Part shown: positions 1 to 5,934 of the stretch, one piece after another
Numbering within the stretch: position 1 is the stretch's first letter
How the letters are laid out: every line of letters starts with the position of its first letter
Origin: Pseudaeromonas sp038247115
Lineage (GTDB): Bacteria; Pseudomonadota; Gammaproteobacteria; Enterobacterales; Aeromonadaceae
Assembly: GCA_038247115.1 (NCBI GenBank)
Contig: JBBRVG010000106.1
Span: 1 to 8,248 of the forward strand
Direction of reading: 5' to 3'
DNA: 8,248 nucleotides
Made by a program: the position numbers and the translations under genes
The notes under the pieces: model-generated
What the model was told of the DNA's origin: nothing
Databases searched by the model: none
Seen by the model: the letters and a program-made list of their open reading frames with translations, nothing else

Positions 1-36
1 TGTTAACGCTAGATGTATTGATTTACTTAAGAGGAA

Positions 37-121
37 TGGTGGAGGGAGAAGGATTCGAACCTTCGAAGGCAGAGCCGTCAGATTTACAGTCTGATCCCTT
101 TGGCCGCTCGGGAACCCCTCC
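37..121 (-). tRNA. tRNA-Tyr (GUA), promoter-distal copy
   Basis: Read on the minus strand this is an 85-nt class II tRNA with CCA encoded (plus-strand tgg at 37-39). The acceptor arm GGAGGGG pairs with TCCCTCC, ending in one G-U pair. The anticodon loop CTGTAAA carries GTA at 87-85, which identifies tyrosine. A long variable arm and a TTCGAAT T-loop are present. The body is identical to the copy at 153-237, which lies upstream in the transcript. No terminator is visible between position 37 and the window edge, so the transcript may continue leftwards. Confidence 0.97.
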
Positions 122-152
122 ACGGGAGAACCTCTTAATTTTGTGCACTTGA

Positions 153-237
153 TGGTGGAGGGAGAAGGATTCGAACCTTCGAAGGCAGAGCCGTCAGATT
201 TACAGTCTGATCCCTTTGGCCGCTCGGGAACCCCTCC
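153..237 (-). tRNA. tRNA-Tyr (GUA), promoter-proximal copy
   Basis: This 85-nt tRNA is base-for-base identical to the gene at 37-121, with anticodon GTA at 203-201 and CCA encoded at 155-153. It is the first gene after the promoter at 252-279. A 31-base spacer (122-152) separates the two copies, so they are almost certainly cut from one precursor. The repeat period is 116 bases and the identity stops at the tRNA ends apart from one or two bases. Confidence 0.97.
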
Positions 238-251
238 ACAAGTGCGGGCGC

Positions 252-279
252 ATAGTATCAGATTCTCTTTGGAAGTGAA
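252..279 (-). promoter_or_regulatory. Probable sigma70 promoter of the tRNA-Tyr operon, stringent type
   Basis: On the minus strand a -35-like TTCACT (279-274) is followed after 16 bases by TACTAT (257-252) and then by a GC-rich discriminator, GCGCCCGC. A GC-rich discriminator straight after the -10 is typical of stable-RNA promoters under stringent (ppGpp/DksA) control. The tRNA 5' end at 237 lies about 15 bases past the -10 box, implying a short leader. Confidence 0.6.
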
Positions 280-362
280 GCCCCGAATTTAAATCTTTTT
301 GTTAAAGCAAGACCAAAACTGGCCGATAAACAACTAGATGCCTATTTTTCACACTTTACTCC

Positions 363-905
363 ATGACCCCACATGCCTTGCGCGAACACTATTTAGTCGA
401 CGAGCTGCAGCTCGGACAGACGCTGAACCAGGCGATAAGCCAGGGGCGTCGTTCCGAGTTTTCGCTGCTGTTGGCCATGCTGTCGCCCGATGTGGAAGAT
501 CAACCCTGGGTCGCGGATGCCATCCCGGTCGACAGTGCAAGTATCGATTGGCGCCGTCGTTTCGAGCTGCCCCAGGCCAAACCGGTTGAAGCCCATGTTC
601 GTAGTGCGGATCGTGCTCTGGCCATGGCGGCCCAGCTGACGCAGGGGGGCATGGCATCGGTTCGTCTGCTGGAGTGCCTGGAGCCTGAGCCGCTGACCCT
701 GAAGCAATTCCAGTTTGATGCCGAGGTGTGGAACAACCTGTCGCCCCTGGCGCAGGAGAAGCACCGCTTTTATGTGCAGGGTGAACAACTGCGCCATGAA
801 CCCATGCAGGATGAACCGGCCGCAATGCTGGATACCATTCACGACTCCTGCGCCATTCCTGAGCTCAAAGTCCGCTATTTCGATGCGGTGCGCCGCGCCG
901 GTTAA
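363..905 (+). CDS. Conserved hypothetical protein, VC2046/SO_2500-like
   Basis: The predicted product is a soluble 180-residue protein with no signal peptide or membrane segment. Its N-terminal part (HALREHYLVDELQLG, then NQAISQGRRSEFSLLLAML) resembles, from memory, the uncharacterised VC2046/SO_2500 family of Vibrio, Shewanella and Aeromonas. That family has no known activity and I assign none. The body is acidic and helical-looking, with a run of short Leu/Glu/Gln-rich stretches. The frame is favoured over the overlapping antisense frames by its sensible composition and clean C-terminus. ATG at 363 is the only start available before residue 39, because an in-frame stop lies at 327-329. It has no clear Shine-Dalgarno sequence, so translation may be weak or depend on other signals. 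The gene is divergent from the tRNA operon and shares the 125-base region 238-362 with it. Confidence 0.75.
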   Translation: MTPHALREHYLVDELQLGQTLNQAISQGRRSEFSLLLAMLSPDVEDQPWVADAIPVDSASIDWRRRFELPQAKPVEAHVRSADRALAMAAQLTQGGMASVRLLECLEPEPLTLKQFQFDAEVWNNLSPLAQEKHRFYVQGEQLRHEPMQDEPAAMLDTIHDSCAIPELKVRYFDAVRRAG

Positions 906-1001
906 GCTGCCACGACGCCGCTGATATTCTTGTCTGTTTGTTTCGGGTCACACAGCATCAATTTTTAACATCCTCTCCTCGAATGCCATAAATGGTCATA
1001 T

Positions 1002-1017
1002 CTCAACTTCATTTGAG
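1002..1017. promoter_or_regulatory. Candidate operator 1 (CTCAA-N6-TTGAG)
   Basis: This is a perfect inverted repeat with 5-bp arms, CTCAA at 1002-1006 and TTGAG at 1013-1017, spaced by 6 bp. The same arms and spacing recur at 1066-1081. The site lies about 125 bp upstream of the regulator start. It is a plausible site for the dimeric HTH regulator encoded next door, which would make the operon autoregulated; that link is inference. Confidence 0.5.
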
Positions 1018-1032
1018 TATGGGTTGTCGAAC

Positions 1033-1062
1033 TTTCACGCCTTTAGGGTGATTTAGTAAATT
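1033..1062 (+). promoter_or_regulatory. Tentative promoter of the regulator-cyuA operon
   Basis: TTTCAC at 1033-1038 is followed after 18 bases by TAAATT at 1057-1062. Transcription from here would begin near 1069, inside operator 2. The match is weak. An alternative combines TTGACT (1062-1067) with TACACT (1090-1095), but its 22-base spacer is too long for an ordinary sigma70 promoter. Confidence 0.3.
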
Positions 1063-1065
1063 TGA

Positions 1066-1081
1066 CTCAACAAAAGTTGAG
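1066..1081. promoter_or_regulatory. Candidate operator 2 (CTCAA-N6-TTGAG)
   Basis: The second copy of the inverted repeat has CTCAA at 1066-1070 and TTGAG at 1077-1081; here the arms extend to 6 bp (CTCAAC-AAAA-GTTGAG). Its centre is 64 bp from that of operator 1, close to six helical turns, so both sites would face the same side of the DNA. It overlaps the predicted transcription start region, a position that fits repression. Confidence 0.55.
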
Positions 1082-1121
1082 CCTGCGGATACACTCTGCA
1101 CCTCGGTTACCTGCGGATTGT

Positions 1122-1127
1122 GAGGAG
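1122..1127 (+). promoter_or_regulatory. Shine-Dalgarno that decides the regulator start
   Basis: GAGGAG at 1122-1127 is the only good ribosome binding site here. It lies inside the reading frame if the first GTG (1120) is taken as the start. It sits 7 bases before GTG at 1135 and 10 before TTG at 1138, but only 1 base before GTG at 1129. The start is therefore most likely 1135. Confidence 0.6.
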
Positions 1128-1134
1128 TGTGAGT

Positions 1135-1860
1135 GTGTTGCCATTACCGGCTGCGTTTACCGATGAGGATCGACATCTGATCGCTAATTTTGTCCCTTTG
1201 GTGGATGGCTTGGCGGCCTTGCTGGGCACCGGCTGCGAGGTGGTGTTGCACGCCTTTGATCAGCTGGATGCCTCGGTGATCAAGATTGCCAATGGCCATA
1301 TCACGGGTTGTGAGGCCGGAGCTCCTGCTACCGACTTTGCCCTGGCGCAGCTGCAACAGGCGACTTCTCATCTGCAAGAGCAGGGTCCGGAAGAGCAGGG
1401 CAGTTGGCGCAGCTACTTTTCCCGCAATCGCCAGGGGCATTTACTCAAATCTGCCTCCATGACCATTCGCAACCGGCAGCAACAACCGATTGGTATGTTG
1501 TGTGTCAACTTTAGTCTGGATGCGCCGCTCTCATCCCTACTGGCGGCGTTGTCGATGCCGGTGATGGCCAATTCGCTCAATACTGTGCCTGTGGTGCTGG
1601 AAAACGAGAGTTTTGCCAGTTCGGTGGATGATCTGGTGGCGCAAGTGATGGCCAAGATCGACGGCGATACCAGCCTACCGGCATCGGCGCGCAACAAGGC
1701 CATCATCACGGCTTTGTACGAGCGCGGGCTGTTTGAAATCAAGGAGGCGGCCCATCTGGTCGCCGAGCGGTTGGCCATCTCCCGGCATACCGTCTATCTG
1801 CACATCCGTAATCACAAGGCGGCACAGACTGCCAACTCTCAAGAGACCTGCTCATCATGA
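1135..1860 (+). CDS. YheO/DauR-type PAS-like and HTH transcriptional regulator
   Basis: The predicted 241-residue protein has the two-part layout of the YheO/DauR family. An N-terminal PAS-like sensor domain spans about residues 12-128, including LLGTGCEVVLHAFDQLDASVIKI and, later, GMLCVNFSLD. A C-terminal helix-turn-helix domain spans about 183-228, with GLFEIKEAAHLVAERLAIS leading into a recognition helix, SRHTVYLHIR. Family length is about 240. DauR in Pseudomonas represses D-arginine catabolism; the effector of this protein is unknown. The GTG start at 1135 is chosen for spacing to GAGGAG, while GTG 1120 would add five residues. The TGA stop overlaps the cyuA ATG (ATGA, 1857-1860), so the two are translationally coupled and the regulator probably controls cyuA. 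Cysteines at 34, 59, 123 and 239 are available if sensing involves thiols, but nothing shows that they are used. Confidence 0.85.
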   Translation: MLPLPAAFTDEDRHLIANFVPLVDGLAALLGTGCEVVLHAFDQLDASVIKIANGHITGCEAGAPATDFALAQLQQATSHLQEQGPEEQGSWRSYFSRNRQGHLLKSASMTIRNRQQQPIGMLCVNFSLDAPLSSLLAALSMPVMANSLNTVPVVLENESFASSVDDLVAQVMAKIDGDTSLPASARNKAIITALYERGLFEIKEAAHLVAERLAISRHTVYLHIRNHKAAQTANSQETCSS

Positions 1861-3170
1861 TGCCATCCTCTCCTTCTCCCTTCGATCCGGCCTTGCCGAC
1901 TGAGTGGGCTGAATTTATCCAGATTTTACGCCGTGACGTGGTTCCGGCTCTGGGGTGTACCGAGCCCATGTCGGTGGCGTTGGCCGCGGCCAATTGCCGA
2001 CTGCTGCTGGGCTGCGCGCCCGAACAACTGCAGGTCTGGGTCAGTGGCAATCTGTTCAAAAATGGCATGGGCGTCGGTGTGCCCGGGACCGGCATGACCG
2101 GACTGGCGATTGCCGCTGCCGTAGGCGCCATCGGCGGCGATCCCCACGCGGGCTTGGAAGTGCTAAAACAGCTGACGTCTCAACAGTTGGAGATCGCCAA
2201 GCAGTTGCTGCCGCAGGTGTGCGTGGATGTCAAAGCGGTCCCCGAGGTGCTCTATGCCGAGGTGGTGGCGCAGGGCGGTGGGCATGAGGCCAGGGTGGTG
2301 ATCTGCACCGATCATACCCGGATCACCCTGCTGGAGCTGGATGGACAGGAGCTGCAGCGGCAATCGAGTGCTCCGGCGGTGACGATAAAAACCGCCGGGA
2401 GTTCGACCATGACGCTGCAAGCCATCGTCGAGTTCGCCTTGCAGGTTCCACTGGCCGGGATTGCGTTTATTCGTGATGCGGCTGTGATGAATCAGGCGCT
2501 CAGCGATGAGGGTCTGCGTGGTTACGGTCTGCAGATTGGCAAGATATTGACCGAGCAGGTGGAGCGCCGGCTGCTGTCGGACGATCTGATGACGCTGGCC
2601 ATGCGTCTGACCTCGGCGGCTTCCGATGCGCGGATGGATGGCGCCATGTTGCCGGCTATGTCCAACTCCGGCTCCGGTAATCAGGGCATAGCCGCGACCA
2701 TGCCTGTGGTGGCGGCGGCCCGGTTTCTGGGCAGCTCCGAGGAGGCCTTGACCCGGGCGCTGGCGATGAGCCATCTGGTGGCCATCTATATCAAGACCTA
2801 TCAGAACAAGCTATCGGCGCTGTGTGCCGCCAGCACCGCCGCCATGGGTGCCGGCGCTGCTATCACCTGGCTGCTGGGTGGTGATGAGCGGCAGATTGGC
2901 TACTGTATCAACAACATGATTGGCGATGTCTCGGGCATCATCTGTGATGGTGCGGGCAGCGCCTGCTCGATGAAGGTATCAACCTCTGCTTCGGCGGCCA
3001 TTAAGGCTTCCTTGATGGCTATCAACAATCTCGGTGTCACTCAGAGTGAAGGCATAGTCGCCAGCACAGTGGATGAGACCATCGCTAATCTCGGGCGTTT
3101 GTCGCGGCAGGGAATGCTGGATACCGATGTGGAGATCATCAACATCATGCGCGCCAAGCAGAACCCCTGA
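1857..3170 (+). CDS. cyuA: L-cysteine desulfidase (CyuA/YhaM, UPF0597 family)
   Basis: This family degrades L-cysteine to pyruvate, ammonia and hydrogen sulfide in the cytoplasm with an oxygen-sensitive [4Fe-4S] cluster, without pyridoxal phosphate. The 437-residue length matches E. coli YhaM. ALGCTEP at 31-37 carries the conserved catalytic Cys34. GNLFKNG (64-70) and SNSGSGNQG (269-277) are substrate-site motifs shared with the iron-sulfur serine dehydratase alpha chain. Cys323, Cys363 and Cys370 are spaced 40 and 7 residues apart, as recalled for the cluster ligands of the Methanocaldococcus enzyme, so the active centre looks complete. Translation starts at ATG 1857 inside the regulator stop; a second ATG follows at 1860. 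AAGAGA upstream is a weak ribosome site, consistent with coupling. L-serine dehydration is a possible side activity. No cysteine permease gene follows. Confidence 0.88.
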   Translation: MMPSSPSPFDPALPTEWAEFIQILRRDVVPALGCTEPMSVALAAANCRLLLGCAPEQLQVWVSGNLFKNGMGVGVPGTGMTGLAIAAAVGAIGGDPHAGLEVLKQLTSQQLEIAKQLLPQVCVDVKAVPEVLYAEVVAQGGGHEARVVICTDHTRITLLELDGQELQRQSSAPAVTIKTAGSSTMTLQAIVEFALQVPLAGIAFIRDAAVMNQALSDEGLRGYGLQIGKILTEQVERRLLSDDLMTLAMRLTSAASDARMDGAMLPAMSNSGSGNQGIAATMPVVAAARFLGSSEEALTRALAMSHLVAIYIKTYQNKLSALCAASTAAMGAGAAITWLLGGDERQIGYCINNMIGDVSGIICDGAGSACSMKVSTSASAAIKASLMAINNLGVTQSEGIVASTVDETIANLGRLSRQGMLDTDVEIINIMRAKQNP

Positions 3171-3187
3171 TGTGACCACAGGCTCCG

Positions 3188-3214
3188 CTCATCCGGTGAC
3201 TTGTGCCGGATGAG
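3188..3214 (+). terminator. Hairpin after cyuA, possible weak terminator
   Basis: CTCATCCGG (3188-3196) and CCGGATGAG (3206-3214) form a perfect 9-bp stem with a 9-base loop, 17 bases after the cyuA stop. There is no T-run on either strand, so it is not a classical intrinsic terminator. It may stabilise the 3' end of the mRNA or act with Rho. Confidence 0.45.
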
Positions 3215-3245
3215 GGGCCGGATCAAAAGAGCCGTCTTCCGGCGC

Positions 3246-3254
3246 TGCTATACT
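3246..3254 (+). promoter_or_regulatory. Extended -10 promoter of rlhA
   Basis: TGCTATACT combines a near-consensus -10 box, TATACT at 3249-3254, with the upstream TG of an extended -10 element. No good -35 lies at 16-18 bases, which is usual for this class. It gives a leader of about 35 bases before the rlhA ATG at 3295 and indicates that rlhA has its own promoter downstream of cyuA. Confidence 0.6.
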
Positions 3255-3294
3255 CGGCGCCGTTTTTAACTCCTCACGCTTTGCAGGTTTGCTT

Positions 3295-5169
3295 ATGACC
3301 CCCAATCGCCATCCGTTGGAGCTGCTAGCTCCGGCCAAAAATCTGGAATTTGGCATGGAAGCCATTCGTCACGGTGCCGATGCTCTCTATATCGGCGGCC
3401 CGACCTTTGGAGCCCGGTCGGCGGCAGGCAATAGCGTGGCGGATATCGAGCAACTGTGCCGCTTTGCCCATCGATTTGGCGCCCGGGTCTATGTGGCCTT
3501 CAATACCATCTTGAAAGATGACGAGCTGGCCGAAGCCGAACGCTTGACCCATCAGCTGTATAGCGCCGGAGCAGATGCCCTGATCGTGCAGGACATGGGG
3601 TTGCTGCAGCTGGACCTGCCACCGATCGCGCTGCATGCCAGTACTCAGACCGATAACCGCACGCCGCAGAAGGTGCGGTTTCTCGAACAGGTGGGCTTCT
3701 CCCAGGTCGTTTTGGCCCGCGAGCTGTCGCTGGAGCAGATCCGCGAGATTTCTGCCGGCAGCGACGTGGCGCTGGAGTTCTTCATTCATGGTGCCCTGTG
3801 CGTCAGCTACAGCGGTCAGTGCTATATCAGCCATGCCATGACCGGACGCAGCGCCAATCGGGGGGAGTGCGCCCAGATCTGCCGTCTGCCCTGCACTCTG
3901 GAAAAACAGCAGGATGGTGAGGTGCTGGCCCAGAGCAGCCATCTGCTCTCCCTCAAGGATATGAACCAGACCCACAATCTGCGGGAATTGATCGACGCCG
4001 GAGTGCGCTCCTTGAAGATTGAGGGGCGCTTGAAGGGTCTCGACTACGTCAAGAACATCACCGCCTGGTACCGCCGCGAGCTGGATAGCATCTTGCTAGA
4101 GCGTCCTGAGCTGGTGCGTGCCTCGGTCGGGCGCTCCACCTTCAGCTTTACGCCGGATCCGCAAAAGAGCTTCAATCGCGGCAGTACCGATTACTTCCTC
4201 CATGGTCGTCAGCCGGAGATCACCTCGTTTCTGAGCCCCAAATATGCCGGTGAGCCGGTGGGGGTGCTGCAGGATTCCGGTAGTCAGGGCAAGCAAGGCA
4301 GTCACTGGCTGAGCTTGGGGCAGGTACCGGCCGGGGTCGAATTCCATAACGGCGATGGTTTGACCTTCTACGCACCGAATCGAACCCTGACCGGGGTGCG
4401 CGTCAATCGGGCCGAGGGGAACCGTCTCTATCTGGCCGAGCCGGTGGCCGGACTCAAGCTGGGGATGGCGCTGTTTCGCAATCACGATCAGGCGTTCGCG
4501 ACCCTGCTGGCCAAGCCCTCGGCCGAGCGGCGGATTGGTGTGGCGCTGACCTTGCTCGACACTCCAAGTGGTGTGGCTCTGCAACTGGTGGATGAAGCGG
4601 GTGTGTCGGCCCGGGCCGAGCTGGTGCTGGAAAAACAGGCGCCCAAGGATCCCGAGCGCGCCGTCACCACACTGCGTGAGCAGTTGGCTAAATTGGGGAC
4701 CACCGATTTTTATGCCACGCAGGTGGCGCTGGAGGTGAGCGAGCCCTGGTTTATTCCGTTCGGCATGCTCAACCAATTGCGCCGTGAGGGGATTGCGGCA
4801 CTGGAAGCGGCGCGCCTGGCGGGCTACCAACGTCCGGCCAGAGCGCCAATCCAGTTGCCAGTACCGTTGGTAGGCACCACGGCGCTGAGCTATCTGGGCA
4901 ATGTCTATAATGCGGCGGCTGCAGCCTTCTTTGCCGCTCATGGGGTCGAGCAGGTGGCGCCAGCCTACGAGTGCAATCAGGAGGAGGATGAAGTCTCCTT
5001 GATGATCACCAAGCACTGCCTGCGCTACAGCTTTAACCAGTGCCCGAAAGAGCAGGGGCCAGGCTTTAAGCCGGACTCGCTGCAGCTGACCATAGGGCCA
5101 GATACCTTCCGGTTGCGCTTTGATTGCAAGCGCTGCGAGATGCATGTGCTAGGGCGTCGCAAACGATGA
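3295..5169 (+). CDS. rlhA: 23S rRNA 5-hydroxycytidine C2501 synthase RlhA (peptidase U32 family)
   Basis: The predicted 624-residue protein aligns by eye along its length with E. coli RlhA (YdcP), which hydroxylates C2501 of 23S rRNA using prephenate-dependent chemistry. The N-terminal half is the U32 barrel: LELLAPAKN at 8-16, GADALYIGG at 27-35, and the U32 signature EFFIHGALCVSYSGQCYISH at 161-180. Cys169, Cys176, Cys192 and Cys196 fit the iron-sulfur ligands in CVSYSGQC...GECAQIC; Cys200 is an extra cysteine where E. coli has Tyr. A C-terminal set, Cys575, Cys583, Cys611 and Cys614 (HCLRYSFNQC and DCKRCEMH), is also conserved and could bind metal. ATG 3295 is preferred because GCAGG ends 7 bases upstream; an in-frame TTG at 3289 is less likely. 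The protein stops right after HVLGRRKR, about 25-30 residues earlier than E. coli as I recall it. Confidence 0.9.
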   Translation: MTPNRHPLELLAPAKNLEFGMEAIRHGADALYIGGPTFGARSAAGNSVADIEQLCRFAHRFGARVYVAFNTILKDDELAEAERLTHQLYSAGADALIVQDMGLLQLDLPPIALHASTQTDNRTPQKVRFLEQVGFSQVVLARELSLEQIREISAGSDVALEFFIHGALCVSYSGQCYISHAMTGRSANRGECAQICRLPCTLEKQQDGEVLAQSSHLLSLKDMNQTHNLRELIDAGVRSLKIEGRLKGLDYVKNITAWYRRELDSILLERPELVRASVGRSTFSFTPDPQKSFNRGSTDYFLHGRQPEITSFLSPKYAGEPVGVLQDSGSQGKQGSHWLSLGQVPAGVEFHNGDGLTFYAPNRTLTGVRVNRAEGNRLYLAEPVAGLKLGMALFRNHDQAFATLLAKPSAERRIGVALTLLDTPSGVALQLVDEAGVSARAELVLEKQAPKDPERAVTTLREQLAKLGTTDFYATQVALEVSEPWFIPFGMLNQLRREGIAALEAARLAGYQRPARAPIQLPVPLVGTTALSYLGNVYNAAAAAFFAAHGVEQVAPAYECNQEEDEVSLMITKHCLRYSFNQCPKEQGPGFKPDSLQLTIGPDTFRLRFDCKRCEMHVLGRRKR

Positions 5170-5285
5170 TGGGTGAGGCTCTGTGAGGCGGTTTCGGCCA
5201 CGGCAACTGTGTTCGAGCTATTCAAGGTGGCATCACCACCATGAGACGGGAATACTGACCTCAGCCATTTATCGCTCACATCTCT

Positions 5286-5294
5286 TGCTATGCT
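5286..5294 (+). promoter_or_regulatory. Extended -10 promoter for the 5328 gene
   Basis: TGCTATGCT at 5286-5294 is an extended -10 element with -10 box TATGCT, close to the one before rlhA. The -35 region is poor. It would give a leader of about 27 bases before ATG 5328 and implies separate transcription from rlhA. Confidence 0.45.
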
Positions 5295-5327
5295 TTGACT
5301 AACCAGTAGTTTTCGAGCGGATTTCTT

Positions 5328-5786
5328 ATGGCTATACCGGTGCATGGCGATTCGACAGTCATCTGGATCGATAACATCTGCGTCTCGATATTAGATGGGG
5401 CGTTTAATGAAGCTGGGATCGAGCGCTGGCTTCAACAGGTGCAGCAGAGTTGGCAACTTCAGGGGCGGCCGACTCATTGGGCCAGTGTGCTGGATATGTT
5501 CAACTGGCAAGGGCGAACTCCGGAATGCGAGCCTCTGATGCGAGAAGGGGTGGCGTGGTCCAAAGCCAATGGCCTGCAGTTCCGGATACTGATGATGGAG
5601 CGGGGCACAACCAACGTGTTTTTCCAGCTAACCCAGAAAGCCAATCCGGTCATGCCCGTTGGCAGTGATTTTGCCGTCTGTGCAAGCTATGACGATGCTA
5701 TCGAGCAACTGCGAAAACGTGATTTTACTGTTTCTTTGCAGCAGTTGCAGGGGGTATCAAGATCAAAGCCGATTGAGCCTCTCTAG
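5328..5786 (+). CDS. Small uncharacterised protein, possibly STAS/SpoIIAA-like
   Basis: This encodes a 152-residue soluble protein with no signal peptide. The pattern is a beta pair near the start (STVIWIDNICVSILDGAFN, 9-27), a helix (EAGIERWLQQVQQSWQ, 28-43), a buried strand (HWASVLDMFNWQGRTPE, 50-66), another helix (LMREGVAWSKANG) and a strand (LQFRILMM, 83-90). This alternation resembles small SpoIIAA/STAS-like proteins seen in Vibrio and Shewanella, where a first-strand 'GAFNExG' and a 'GxTPE' segment recur. The match is from memory of the pattern, and no phosphorylatable serine can be pointed out. ATG 5328 follows a weak GAGCGG at 5315-5320. The 158-base gap from rlhA and an own promoter make it a single-gene unit. 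No function is assigned. Confidence 0.7.
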   Translation: MAIPVHGDSTVIWIDNICVSILDGAFNEAGIERWLQQVQQSWQLQGRPTHWASVLDMFNWQGRTPECEPLMREGVAWSKANGLQFRILMMERGTTNVFFQLTQKANPVMPVGSDFAVCASYDDAIEQLRKRDFTVSLQQLQGVSRSKPIEPL

Positions 5787-5817
5787 CCATGCTGGGAAGT
5801 GATTTTCCCGGTATGGC
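5786..5817 (+). terminator. Long hairpin at the end of the 5328 gene, possible terminator
   Basis: GCCAT at 5786-5790 pairs with ATGGC at 5813-5817, and the inner bases continue the stem (about 13-14 pairs including several G-T) to a short loop near 5800. The first base is the last base of the stop codon. A run of five T occurs only at 5829-5833, after an 11-base gap. A competing hairpin, CCCGG-TATGG-CCGGG at 5807-5821, lies closer to that run. Confidence 0.45.
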
Positions 5818-5934
5818 CGGGTTAGCGATTTTTACACCGGGACTGTGATCCACCGCCGGAAAGTCGTGCCATGCCGCTAGGGCGTGTGGTTGAAAGCCAG
5901 TAGCCTGATGGCCTCGACATTACGGGAGTCTGCC

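Noticed and set aside
299..330. TTGTTA...GATAAA as a promoter for the 363 gene
   Set aside because: The spacer is 20 bases and neither box is close to consensus, so I do not list it as a feature.
349..842. Two long antisense frames opposite the 363-905 gene
   Set aside because: Both have biased composition without recognisable segments; the plus-strand frame gives an ordinary soluble protein that resembles a known hypothetical family.
1062..1095. TTGACT...TACACT as the promoter of the regulator gene
   Set aside because: The two boxes are good, but the spacer is 22 bases, outside the range used by sigma70 promoters.
2163..2774. 203-codon open frame on the minus strand opposite cyuA
   Set aside because: The protein is His/Gln/Arg-rich and patternless, and the opposite strand encodes the complete desulfidase with all key residues.
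4096..5145. Long open frame of 349 codons on the minus strand opposite rlhA
   Set aside because: It is the shadow of a GC-rich coding frame. Its predicted protein is full of Gln, Arg, His and Gly with no domain pattern, while the plus-strand frame encodes a clearly recognisable RlhA.
5226..5240. GGTGG-CATCA-CCACC hairpin after rlhA as a terminator
   Set aside because: The stem is only 5 bp and there is no T-run after it on either strand.
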